Assembly: GCA_910585725.1 (NCBI GenBank)
Contig: CAJUFA010000011.1
Location: 1 to 64,000 of the forward strand
Direction: 5' to 3'
Source: an uncultured Dorea sp.
GTDB lineage: Bacteria > Bacillota > Clostridia > Lachnospirales > Lachnospiraceae
DNA length: 64,000 nt
The notes below the pieces were generated by a model that made no database searches, was not told where the DNA came from, and saw nothing but the letters and a program-made list of their open reading frames with translations. A program made the translations under genes and the position numbers. Positions 31,764-39,697 of the stretch are shown here, piece by piece (positions within the stretch are counted from its first letter, which is position 1; each line of letters begins with the position of its first letter).

Positions 31764-32309
31764 ATGATGAGAGTCGGAATGGGATATGATGTCCACCGTT
31801 TGACAAAGGACAGGGAACTGATACTTGGCGGGGTGAAGATACCTTATGAGAGAGGGCTTCTGGGTCATTCAGACGCGGACGTTCTGCTCCATGCGGTTAT
31901 GGACGCTCTTCTTGGGGCGGCGGCGCTTGGGGATATCGGGAAACATTTTCCCGATACGGATCCAAAATATAAGGGGATTTCCAGCATCGAACTGCTCAAG
32001 CATGTGGGGAGCCTGATCGAAGAGCGGCTTTATGTGATTGGGAATATCGACGCGACGATTATCGCCCAGAGGCCGAAGATGGCGCCCCACATCGAGCAGA
32101 TGCGCGACAATATCGCCCAGGCGCTGCATCTGGAAAGGGGACAGGTGAATATTAAGGCGACGACTGAAGAAGGGCTTGGATTTACAGGAAGCGGAGAAGG
32201 TATTTCCGCCCAGGCGATCGTGGGGCTGGAAACCATAGAGAATTGCAGTTATGCGGTCGGAGGATGCCCGGGAGGGGAGGCATGCGGATGTCCGTATTCT
32301 AAGGGATAG
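31764..32309 (+). CDS. ispF: 2-C-methyl-D-erythritol 2,4-cyclodiphosphate synthase IspF
   Basis: A 181-residue enzyme of the MEP isoprenoid route; it closes CDP-ME-2-phosphate to the cyclodiphosphate. The metal ligands lie in GYDVHRL and HSDADVLLHA, with DIGKHFPDTDPKYKG, a QRPKMAPHI loop and ATTEEGLGFTGSGEG. The last 22 or so residues form a Cys/Gly-rich tail (GGCPGGEACGCPYSKG) not part of the normal fold. ATG at 31764 after GAGAGGAGAG; a second ATG follows at once. It stands apart from other isoprenoid genes here. Confidence 0.94.
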   Translation: MMRVGMGYDVHRLTKDRELILGGVKIPYERGLLGHSDADVLLHAVMDALLGAAALGDIGKHFPDTDPKYKGISSIELLKHVGSLIEERLYVIGNIDATIIAQRPKMAPHIEQMRDNIAQALHLERGQVNIKATTEEGLGFTGSGEGISAQAIVGLETIENCSYAVGGCPGGEACGCPYSKG

Positions 32310-32347
32310 AGGATTTGGGTTAATTTCATGGTGAAAGGAATGACAAT

Positions 32348-33346
32348 ATGGAGATCAGGAAATTAGATGTATCGGAACATCAGAACAGCAGAGGGTTATA
32401 CGAGGAAGTATTCGATGAAGACAGCGCTTCCTTCGTAGACTATTATTATACAGAGAAGATAAGGGATAATCAGATCTATGCGGCGGAAGAAGAGGGGAAG
32501 ATACGCGCCATGCTTCATCTGAATCCATACCGCCTGTATGTGAACAGAAGCGAAAAGAATGTGAATTACATCGTAGCCGTCGCTACACAGAAGGAGTACC
32601 GTAAGAGGGGATATATGGCGGCTCTTTTAAAGAGGGCGATTAAGGATATGTACCAGGCAGGAGAGGCGTTTACTTTCCTGATGCCGGCGTCAGAGAGTAT
32701 CTATCTGCCCTTTGATTTCAGGACAGTGTATGAACAGGAGCGGAAGTTCTGCCGAAAGGAAGAAGAGGAGAATGGCGGTCTTGTCATTACGGATGCGGCG
32801 GACTCGGACTGCAGGGAGCTTTCGGAAGCGGCAAACCGGTATCTGGCAGGACGGTATCAGGTATTTGCCATACGGGATGAGGCATATTACCGGCGGTTAA
32901 TCCGAGAGTACGAAAGCGACGGCGGAGCATTAAAGATCTACCGCAGAGAGGGGAAGATCGTAGACTGCCGCGGATATTATCCGGAGGAAGACGGAGGTAA
33001 ACCTAAGATTATGATTCGGATCGTGGATGTCCGGCGGATGCTGATGTCACTGTCGCTTCGGTCGCTGACCGGAGTCGCTTTCCATGTAACGGATCCTCTT
33101 GTCGAGGAGAATAACCGGTGCCTTGTAATCACCGGAACGGAATTCTCAGGCGTAATGTTGATGGACGGAAAAGAGGAGAACAGCGAAGGTACGATTACGG
33201 TGGCCGCGTTGACAAGTCTCTTGTTCGGGGCGAAGACTGTTGAAGAAGTATGCAAAGAAGAAGGCGTCAGGATGTCTGACCGGATGCGCTCGGAGATGAA
33301 AAAGCTGATTCCTTTGTCTGAGATCTATCTGAATGAGACAGTATAA
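32348..33346 (+). CDS. GNAT acetyltransferase, Eis-like
   Basis: A 332-residue protein. The N-terminal GNAT domain has the acetyl-CoA loop VAVATQKEYRKRGYMAALLKRA (about 80-101). A second, degenerate GNAT-like half follows, and a C-terminal sterol-carrier-like part (about 230-330) ends GAKTVEEVC...MSDRMRSEM. This three-part build is that of Eis-type N-acetyltransferases acting on amines. The substrate is unknown. Start ATG at 32348. It is followed directly by a gap with its own DedA signals, so it may be monocistronic. Confidence 0.82.
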   Translation: MEIRKLDVSEHQNSRGLYEEVFDEDSASFVDYYYTEKIRDNQIYAAEEEGKIRAMLHLNPYRLYVNRSEKNVNYIVAVATQKEYRKRGYMAALLKRAIKDMYQAGEAFTFLMPASESIYLPFDFRTVYEQERKFCRKEEEENGGLVITDAADSDCRELSEAANRYLAGRYQVFAIRDEAYYRRLIREYESDGGALKIYRREGKIVDCRGYYPEEDGGKPKIMIRIVDVRRMLMSLSLRSLTGVAFHVTDPLVEENNRCLVITGTEFSGVMLMDGKEENSEGTITVAALTSLLFGAKTVEEVCKEEGVRMSDRMRSEMKKLIPLSEIYLNETV

Positions 33347-33492
33347 CAGTCTGTATAAATCCTTCATTTTATCTTTAGAATATCTTTAGAAAATCATGGC
33401 ATCCCTCTTAAGATTTTGTGAGTAAGATGTATAGCATCAAGAGAGACTATATAAGCTATATTATACCGGAAATCAAAGGAGGAGATGCATCT

Positions 33493-34002
33493 ATGTCGAT
33501 TCAGGCGCTTACGCATTATTTTACACAGTATGGAGCTATATTTGTATTCGTCATTGTCTTGTTGGAATATATGAATTTGCCGGGATTCCCCGCAGGGGTG
33601 ATCATGCCGTTAGCGGGAATCTGGTCTTCAAAGGGGGCGATCAGTTTCCCGATGGTGATGATACTTTCGGTGGCGGCAGGGCTGCTTGGGAGCTGGATCT
33701 TATATTTTCTTGGAAGGCTGGGCGGCGACGCGTTCTTTCGGTTTTATATCAATAAGTTCCCGAAACAGAAAGGGTTGATTGAGAACAATCTGGAAACACT
33801 GCGAAGGAGAGGAGCCGTAGGGGTATTCGTAGGAAAGCTGGTTCCTATGATACGGACGCTGATTTCGATACCGGCGGGAATGATCTCGATGGAATTTGGG
33901 AGATATACGATAAGTTCCGTATTAGGAGTCCTGGTTTGGAACACGGTATTTATCGGAGCAGGTTATTTTATGGGAGACACAGTATGGAGTATAGTCGCTT
34001 AA
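33493..34002 (+). CDS. DedA family membrane protein
   Basis: A 169-residue DedA/VTT-domain protein with four to five membrane segments, including two re-entrant stretches. The motifs are EYMNLPGFPAGVIMPLAG, then GRLGG and VGKLVPMIRTLISIPAGM. Family members flip or transport polyprenyl phosphate or phospholipid across the membrane; UptA-type members recycle undecaprenyl phosphate. That would matter to the large polysaccharide locus downstream, but this is inference. ATG at 33493 about 8 nt after GGAGGAG; the frame opens at 33418 without a signal. Confidence 0.88.
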   Translation: MSIQALTHYFTQYGAIFVFVIVLLEYMNLPGFPAGVIMPLAGIWSSKGAISFPMVMILSVAAGLLGSWILYFLGRLGGDAFFRFYINKFPKQKGLIENNLETLRRRGAVGVFVGKLVPMIRTLISIPAGMISMEFGRYTISSVLGVLVWNTVFIGAGYFMGDTVWSIVA

Positions 34003-34084
34003 AGATTCTGCTGTATTAAGACGATGAGAAATGTAGTATAATGTCTGATATACTTGTGACTAATCAGGAGAGGAAGAGACAGAA

Positions 34085-34801
34085 ATGGAGAAAAAAGAGG
34101 TTAATCATGTACTAATTGTAGAAGACGACAAGGAGATACGCGAAGGCGTGGAGATATACTTAAGGAGTCAGGGATACGAGGTGTTCCAGGCCGCGGACGG
34201 TATAGAAGGGCTTGAGGTCATCGAAAAGGAGGAGATCCATCTGGCGATCGTGGACGTGATGATGCCGAGGATGGACGGGGTCCAGATGACGATTAAGCTG
34301 AGAGAGAAGTATGATTTCCCGGTGATCTTCCTGTCGGCAAAGTCAGAAGAGGTAGATAAGATCCTGGGGCTTAATATGGGGGCGGACGATTATGTGACGA
34401 AGCCCTTTACTCCGATGGAGCTGTTGGCGAGAGTGAATTCTCAGATGCGCAGATACCGCAAATTCCTGGAAAAATTAGGCGGCAGGGAAAAGGGAGAGAA
34501 CGTTTATACAATCGGCGGCTTAGAGATCAACGAAGATTCTGTGGAAGCATTTGTGGACGGGGAACCGGTGAAGCTTACTCCTATCGAGTACAAGATCCTG
34601 CTGCTGTTGATGAAGAATCCGGGAAGAGTGTTTTCTGCGGAAGAGATCTATGAGCGGGTGTGGAACGAGCGGGCGGTAAATACGGATACGATCATGGTCC
34701 ATGTGAGAAATATCCGTGAGAAGATAGAGATCAATCCAAAAGATCCAAAATATTTAAAGGTGGTGTGGGGTGTTGGATACAAAATTGAAAGGCAGCCGTA
34801 G
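34085..34801 (+). CDS. OmpR-family response regulator
   Basis: A 238-residue regulator. The receiver begins HVLIVEDDKEIREGVE, has Asp57 in IVDVMMPRMDG and the conserved Lys in YVTKPFTPMELLARV. The C-terminal winged helix (about 140-236) has LTPIEYKILLLLMKNPGRVFS and the recognition helix NTDTIMVHVRNIREKIE. It overlaps its kinase gene by 32 nt. A TATAAT at 34037 suggests a promoter just upstream. Targets are unknown; the adjacent exopolysaccharide operon is one candidate. Confidence 0.93.
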   Translation: MEKKEVNHVLIVEDDKEIREGVEIYLRSQGYEVFQAADGIEGLEVIEKEEIHLAIVDVMMPRMDGVQMTIKLREKYDFPVIFLSAKSEEVDKILGLNMGADDYVTKPFTPMELLARVNSQMRRYRKFLEKLGGREKGENVYTIGGLEINEDSVEAFVDGEPVKLTPIEYKILLLLMKNPGRVFSAEEIYERVWNERAVNTDTIMVHVRNIREKIEINPKDPKYLKVVWGVGYKIERQP

Positions 34802-36860
34802 GTGGACGGTCGTATTGGTAATTCTGGCGGTTATGATGCCTGGATTTGTGATAATGAGCCAGTATTGGGAATGGTATGTGGGAGCGGAGACATCCGTAGA
34901 GAATGAGGAACATTCCGTCGTCGTGTCGAAGGATTTTCTGAAGACATTTCTGGACGCGGGATTCATTCTTTATAATACGGAGAGCAAAAGGGAAGAAGAT
35001 TCACAAGAGATATCAACAGAGCAGATTAAGGATATCTTACGGGACAACGGTCCCGGAATGCAGCAATATGAGAGAATATATCCTTACCTGGATTACCGTG
35101 TCAAAGACGCCGACGGGAAAGAGATAACCAGGAGTATTGCGGATTCCGGAGAAGTACTGACGGAGAACAACATGTCTTCATATGAACTGGGAATGAAGAT
35201 AACCTATGATGAGTACGGTAATCCGGATGTCCGGATACTGGCGGGCGATTATAAGTCGGAACAAAGCGTTGCGATGCGGGAGATCATCAACGACTATGAT
35301 GATTCTGACTGGGAAGTGGAAAATTACAACGAAGAGAAAGACGAGTGGGAGACCATTCGTCTGGAAAAACCTAAAAACCGCACGTTTCTCTATGCCATGA
35401 CAGCGTCGAATCTGATGGACTACATTGGTAATTATGAATATATAGGATATGGCGAGACTGATTTTATGCGGAATGTTGTGCTCATTCTGACCCTGGTGGT
35501 AGCAGTTGCGGCGTGGCTTCTGCCGGCGCTTCCATTCTGGTATACGAAGGAATTATGGATTCTTCGGGCGCCCTTTGAGGTCGTTCTGTGTGTATTCTTT
35601 GCTATGATGAATATCCTCGGGAATAACCTGTGGTGGATATCGGAGCGGGCAGGAGGCAGCGCGGACATTATAGATTTCCTTATATGGACGATCGTGTTCA
35701 CCGTTATATTCTGGGCGGCGACCTGTTTGAGACAGGTGTATACGATGGGAGTGGGGAGGTATATGAAGGAGCGGATGCTGTGCGTCCGGTATTGGCAGTA
35801 CATCCGGCGCGGATGGAAATGTATCGTCAGTAAAGTGCAAAACTGGATCAGCCATTGTTATCATTTTATAGACCGGATTGACCTGAACAGGAAGAGCGAT
35901 CGGACTATATTTAAGATAGTGGCGGTTAACTTCATTGTCCTGGCGCTGATCTGTACGATGTGGCTTGGAGGTATTTTTGCATTGATGATCTATTCGGCAG
36001 TGGTATTCTGGCTGCTCCGGAAATATTTCAGCGATCTGCAGGAGAAATACGCGGCGCTGCTTCGGATCACCGGAGAGATCGCGAGAGGGAACCTGGATGT
36101 GGAGATCAGGGAGGATCTGGGAATCTTTAGTCCTTTTATCCAGGAGATCCAGAAGATACAGACAGGGTTCAAGAAAGCGGTGGACGAGGAAGTGAAGAGC
36201 CAGCGCATGAAGACGGATCTGATTACGAACGTTTCTCATGATCTTAAGACGCCGCTTACGGCAATCATTACTTATGTGAATCTGCTGAAGGATGAAAAGG
36301 ATGCAGAAAAGCAAAAGGATTATATCGGAATCCTCGAGAGGAAGTCGATGCGCCTGAAAGCTCTGATCGAAGATCTCTTCGAGATCAGCAAGGCGAACAG
36401 TAAGAACGTGACGCTGAATATCGTAGACGTGGATGTGGTGAACCTCTTTAAGCAGGTGAAACTGGAGATGGATGATAAGATCGCGGAGTCGGATCTGGAT
36501 TTCAGGTGTATATATCCGGAGGAGAAGGTAGTCGCATCTTTGGACAGCCAGAAGACTTACCGGGTGTTTGAGAATCTGCTTGTCAATATTATCAAGTATG
36601 CGATGCCGCATACAAGAGTGTATATTGAGATTACGAAAGAGGAAAGGGAAGCCGTTGTCAGGATGAAGAACGTATCGGCGGCGGAACTTGACTTTAATAC
36701 AGATGAGATTACGGAACGGTTCGTACGGGGAGACGTATCCAGAAATACGGAAGGCTCCGGGCTGGGGCTTGCCATCGCGAAGAGTTTCGTGGAACTGCAG
36801 AAAGGAAAGTTTAAGATCGAGACAGAGGCAGATCTGTTCAAGGTGGAAGTAAGATTTTAG
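34770..36860 (+). CDS. Sensor histidine kinase, large
   Basis: A 696-residue kinase. One N-terminal helix (about 11-32) leads into an extracytoplasmic domain of about 200 residues. Four or so membrane segments follow (about 230-330), then another pair near 380-410, a HAMP-like linker, and a HisKA domain with NVSHDLKTPLTAI (His about 490). The ATPase domain ends with GSGLGLAIAKSFVEL. The double membrane region is unusual for an OmpR partner. GTG at 34770 behind AAAGGTGG; it overlaps the regulator gene by 32 nt, so translation is coupled. Confidence 0.9.
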   Translation: MLDTKLKGSRRWTVVLVILAVMMPGFVIMSQYWEWYVGAETSVENEEHSVVVSKDFLKTFLDAGFILYNTESKREEDSQEISTEQIKDILRDNGPGMQQYERIYPYLDYRVKDADGKEITRSIADSGEVLTENNMSSYELGMKITYDEYGNPDVRILAGDYKSEQSVAMREIINDYDDSDWEVENYNEEKDEWETIRLEKPKNRTFLYAMTASNLMDYIGNYEYIGYGETDFMRNVVLILTLVVAVAAWLLPALPFWYTKELWILRAPFEVVLCVFFAMMNILGNNLWWISERAGGSADIIDFLIWTIVFTVIFWAATCLRQVYTMGVGRYMKERMLCVRYWQYIRRGWKCIVSKVQNWISHCYHFIDRIDLNRKSDRTIFKIVAVNFIVLALICTMWLGGIFALMIYSAVVFWLLRKYFSDLQEKYAALLRITGEIARGNLDVEIREDLGIFSPFIQEIQKIQTGFKKAVDEEVKSQRMKTDLITNVSHDLKTPLTAIITYVNLLKDEKDAEKQKDYIGILERKSMRLKALIEDLFEISKANSKNVTLNIVDVDVVNLFKQVKLEMDDKIAESDLDFRCIYPEEKVVASLDSQKTYRVFENLLVNIIKYAMPHTRVYIEITKEEREAVVRMKNVSAAELDFNTDEITERFVRGDVSRNTEGSGLGLAIAKSFVELQKGKFKIETEADLFKVEVRF

Positions 36861-36867
36861 CTGATTA

Positions 36868-36905
36868 TGAGGAATCCTGCGGCATTATGGCCGTGGGATT
36901 CCTCA
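36868..36905 (+). terminator. Likely terminator of the two-component operon
   Basis: TGAGGAATCC (36868-36877) pairs perfectly with GGATTCCTCA (36896-36905), with further GC pairing inside. There is no clear T-run, so termination is probable but not certain. Confidence 0.6.
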
Positions 36906-36952
36906 TATATTGAAAATGAACAGTAAGAAAAAGCGGGATTCTGTATATAATA

Positions 36953-36980
36953 TTGACAAAAAAATGAACCGGAATATACT
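36953..36980 (+). promoter_or_regulatory. Strong orphan promoter
   Basis: TTGACA (36953-36958), 16 bp, TATACT (36975-36980). It is the best -35 in the window but leads into no recognisable gene. Confidence 0.65.
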
Positions 36981-36986
36981 GTAGAC

Positions 36987-37168
36987 AAAAGGAGGGAGAT
37001 GGTCATCAGCTTATTGGATGTATAGTAGTTAGAGATTCCTTTAAGAGATAGAAAGTGTTTATTGAAATAATAAAATTTTACTAGTTGTGTGTAAAAAGAG
37101 AAAAAATATAATAAATGCAAGATAAAAAATATTCCAAAAACCTATAGGTTTTCGGAATATTTTTTTTC
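36987..37168 (+). ncRNA. Candidate 180-nt non-coding transcript
   Basis: The unit runs from the promoter at 36953 to the strong terminator ending at 37168. No frame in between is longer than a few codons: an AGGAGG at 36990 is followed only 3 nt later by an eight-codon frame. The DNA is AT-rich. A second promoter-like pair (TTGTGT, 16 bp, TATAAT at 37107) lies just before the terminator. It could be a small RNA or a decayed gene. It is followed by the leader of the pel-type operon. Confidence 0.4.
37124..37168 (+). terminator. Strong terminator
   Basis: AAAATATTCC and AAAACC pair with GGTTTT and GGAATATTTT around TATA, followed by more Ts. Confidence 0.88.
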
Positions 37169-37279
37169 TGAAATAGTTATCTTATTCTAATATATTATCA
37201 ACAAATAGTCAATATACTTACTCCCTCTTTTTTGTTAATTTTGTCTAAAATTTTTCCTCACAAAACCATTCTGATAAAC

Positions 37280-37519
37280 TATACATTTTCGGAATGATTT
37301 TCCATGAAAAAACACCGTATTGACAGGTGTTGCGAGTACTTTAGGTAGTGCGAAACTAACTTTTCCTTAACGATAGATTTCATCATGAAGTTTCCTTTAT
37401 CTGTTTTCTTGCAACTGACATCAAGAGGGAAACTATATGTATGGGAAGGAGTTTCGGCTTCTTCTTTTTATTTTGTTCGTTGAAAAAATATGTGATTTAA
37501 GGCGAGGGCGGCGGAAGAA
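37280..37519 (+). promoter_or_regulatory. Structured leader of the Pel-type operon
   Basis: A weak promoter (CTCACA, 17 bp, TATACA at 37280-37285) would start a leader of about 225 nt. In it: hairpin AACACC/GGTGTT (37311-37331); AGTTTCC (37388-37394) able to pair with GGAAACT (37429-37435); GAAACT (37430-37435) also able to pair with AGTTTC (37450-37455); and a terminator hairpin, GAAGGAG/CTTCTTC (37445-37464), plus Ts. The second and third pairings exclude each other, the pattern of an attenuator or riboswitch. I did not find the c-di-GMP riboswitch core sequences. TTGACA at 37320 lacks a good -10. Confidence 0.5.
37445..37469 (+). terminator. Leader terminator ahead of the Pel-type operon
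   Basis: GAAGGAG (37445-37451) pairs with CTTCTTC (37458-37464), one G-U, then TTTTTA. It lies 50 nt before the first operon start codon, so reading through it is needed for expression from upstream promoters. Confidence 0.65.
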
Positions 37520-39697
37520 ATGATAGTACTATTGATTGGCGGCAGCAGTCGGTTTATGGATTCTATGATTGACAAGATGAATAAAAGCGGTCATCAGGTG
37601 TATTTATTAACCGGACGGAAAGATAAACATTCTTCTTATAAACGTGTGTTTGAAAAATATAATTTTGAATATGATACAGACAGTATAGAGGATATCTTTA
37701 AGAGTATCCAGCCGGAGCTGGTTATATTCATGGGGGCTTATGATACGAATTTTAACTGGAACATGGCTAGACAGGAGTCCGTACGTTTTTCTACGGCCCT
37801 TACGAATCTGTTGTCGGCATATTCCGTGACGGGAAAGGGACGATTTGTATATTTTTCGTCTCATGAGGTGTACAGCAGCGTCCATGGAGCGAATGTAAAG
37901 GAAGATATCGTTGCAGAACCCAAGGGGTTGAAAGCTTTGGCTATTGCGCATGGCGAGGAGCTTTGCAACAGTTATCGAACCACCCAGGGCATGGATACCA
38001 TGGTTCTTCGTTTTGACCATGTCTACGGGATACCGAAGAGAGGAGAGAAGCTTACGGATCCCTGTTTTAAAATGTGCCTGGAATCGTTAAAGAGCGGGAA
38101 GATATCTGCAAACAGCAGGAATTCCTTCTCTATGATTTATTTAAAGGACGCGATTGAATACGCGTATAAGGCGATGGTGAATACTGATCCGTCCCAGGTA
38201 TGTTATCATATATCCTCAATGGAAGAAATAAACGAGACACAGTTGGCTGAATTGATCAGAAAGCATATGGGCGGAAAGACGGAAATTGTTGATAATTCAG
38301 TAGGAGCAAGTCACCGTTTAATTCTGGATGGGAACGGGTATCTGGAAGAATATGATATGCGTGTTTTTGTTTCGTATGAAACAGGCGTACAGAAAGTCGT
38401 ACAATATATGAAGCGGCACAGGGAAGATTTCCTAAAGGATGAGGATGCCGGAGCAGGAAAATGGGGAAAGTTCTTACACAATGTAAAGGTAATTATAAAG
38501 AAATTAATACCTTTTGCAGAGAATTTTATTTGCTTTATACCATTTTTTATGCTGAATAACCGGGCGGTAGGCAGTGAATATTTCAATAAATTGGACTTCT
38601 ATCTGTTATATGTGCTGCTTTTTGCTATCGTTCACGGGCAGCAGCAGGCGCTTCTTTCTGGGGTTCTGGCGGTTGGAGGATATTGTTTCCGGCAGATGTA
38701 TGAGCGTACAGGTTTTGAAGTATTGCTGGATTACAATACATATGTATGGATCGCGCAGTTATTTATCCTGGGGATGGTCGTAGGGTATATGCGGGATCAG
38801 TTAAGATATATTCAGGAAGAAAATGAAGAAAATGTGGATTATCTTCATGGAAAGCTGGATGATATTGAAGACATCAATGACAGCAATATTCGGATGAAGC
38901 AGAGCTTCGAGATGCAGGTTATGAATCAGAAAGACAGCCTTGGAAAGATGTATGAGATTACTTCCCGACTGGATGCATATGAACCGGAGGAAGTATTGTT
39001 CTATGCGGCGGAGATGTTATCTAAGCTGATGGAGAGCAAAGACGTGGCGATCTATACGGTGGCGAACGGAGATTATGCGAGACTCTTTTCCTCAACTTCG
39101 AAAGAAGCGCGGAAGTTAGGAAGTTCCGTCAAATACACATCCATGGAGAGCATGTATAATGAAATAAAAGAACGCAGAGTCTACATCAATAAGACGATGG
39201 AAGAGAAGTTCCCGCTTATGGCGAGCGCCGTGTATTCTTCTGATCAGATGCAGCTGATTCTGATGATATGGGGAATCCCGTGGCAGAGAATGACGCTGGC
39301 GGAGGCGAATCGGCTGACGGTTGTGGGAGCGTTGATCCAGGATACTGTGGTGCGAGCCAACCGTTATCTGGACGCGTTAAAAGAGCAGCGTTATGTGGGC
39401 GAGACAAATATACTGGACGAGAGAGCGTTTACCCATCTGGTTAACGCATTTTTCCAGGCAAGACACAAGGGCTTGACGGAATGTTCCATGATTAAGGTCG
39501 CGGGAGTCGGAGAGTATAACAAGCAAGAAGCGGCAGGAGCTCTCAGCGCTCAGATACGACAAACGGATTATCTGGGGATGCTTAAGGGTAATTTATATGT
39601 ATTATTGTCGAATACGGACCAGGAGGGCGCAAGGAGCGTAATAGATCGTTTCCTGCAAAAGGGATATCGCAGTGAATTAAAAGAGGTGGCGGCATAA
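37520..39697 (+). CDS. PelD-like c-di-GMP receptor with N-terminal pseudo-SDR
   Basis: A 725-residue fusion. Residues 1-290 are an SDR/epimerase-like Rossmann fold. The nucleotide loop is degenerate (GGSSRFMDSM) and the catalytic Tyr-x3-Lys is absent where AIAHGEEL stands. Membrane segments at about 335-430 and a coiled coil (about 430-475) follow, then a GAF domain (about 485-610). The last domain is a GGDEF relic: RQTD (680-683) is an intact RxxD inhibitory site, and six residues later KGNLY replaces GGDEF. PelD uses this site to bind c-di-GMP and switch on Pel synthesis. ATG at 37520 with weak GGAAG. PelE, PelA-like, PelF and PelG genes follow. Confidence 0.82.
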   Translation: MIVLLIGGSSRFMDSMIDKMNKSGHQVYLLTGRKDKHSSYKRVFEKYNFEYDTDSIEDIFKSIQPELVIFMGAYDTNFNWNMARQESVRFSTALTNLLSAYSVTGKGRFVYFSSHEVYSSVHGANVKEDIVAEPKGLKALAIAHGEELCNSYRTTQGMDTMVLRFDHVYGIPKRGEKLTDPCFKMCLESLKSGKISANSRNSFSMIYLKDAIEYAYKAMVNTDPSQVCYHISSMEEINETQLAELIRKHMGGKTEIVDNSVGASHRLILDGNGYLEEYDMRVFVSYETGVQKVVQYMKRHREDFLKDEDAGAGKWGKFLHNVKVIIKKLIPFAENFICFIPFFMLNNRAVGSEYFNKLDFYLLYVLLFAIVHGQQQALLSGVLAVGGYCFRQMYERTGFEVLLDYNTYVWIAQLFILGMVVGYMRDQLRYIQEENEENVDYLHGKLDDIEDINDSNIRMKQSFEMQVMNQKDSLGKMYEITSRLDAYEPEEVLFYAAEMLSKLMESKDVAIYTVANGDYARLFSSTSKEARKLGSSVKYTSMESMYNEIKERRVYINKTMEEKFPLMASAVYSSDQMQLILMIWGIPWQRMTLAEANRLTVVGALIQDTVVRANRYLDALKEQRYVGETNILDERAFTHLVNAFFQARHKGLTECSMIKVAGVGEYNKQEAAGALSAQIRQTDYLGMLKGNLYVLLSNTDQEGARSVIDRFLQKGYRSELKEVAA

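Noticed and set aside
35553..36611. 352-codon minus-strand frame
   Set aside because: Antisense to the kinase and ATPase motifs of the sensor kinase; an open shadow produced by codon bias.
36857..37120. 87-codon minus-strand frame in the intergenic region
   Set aside because: AT-rich, no ribosome site, no recognisable pattern; crosses the promoter and hairpin.
37320..37347. TTGACA at 37320 as the operon promoter
   Set aside because: The only -10 at fitting distance is TAGGTA, a poor match; TATACA at 37280 fits slightly better.
37311..37440. Known c-di-GMP riboswitch (class I or II) in the Pel leader
   Set aside because: The conserved GCAAA and GGCAAACC-type core of class I and the core of class II were not found by eye; only the attenuator-like pairing is claimed.
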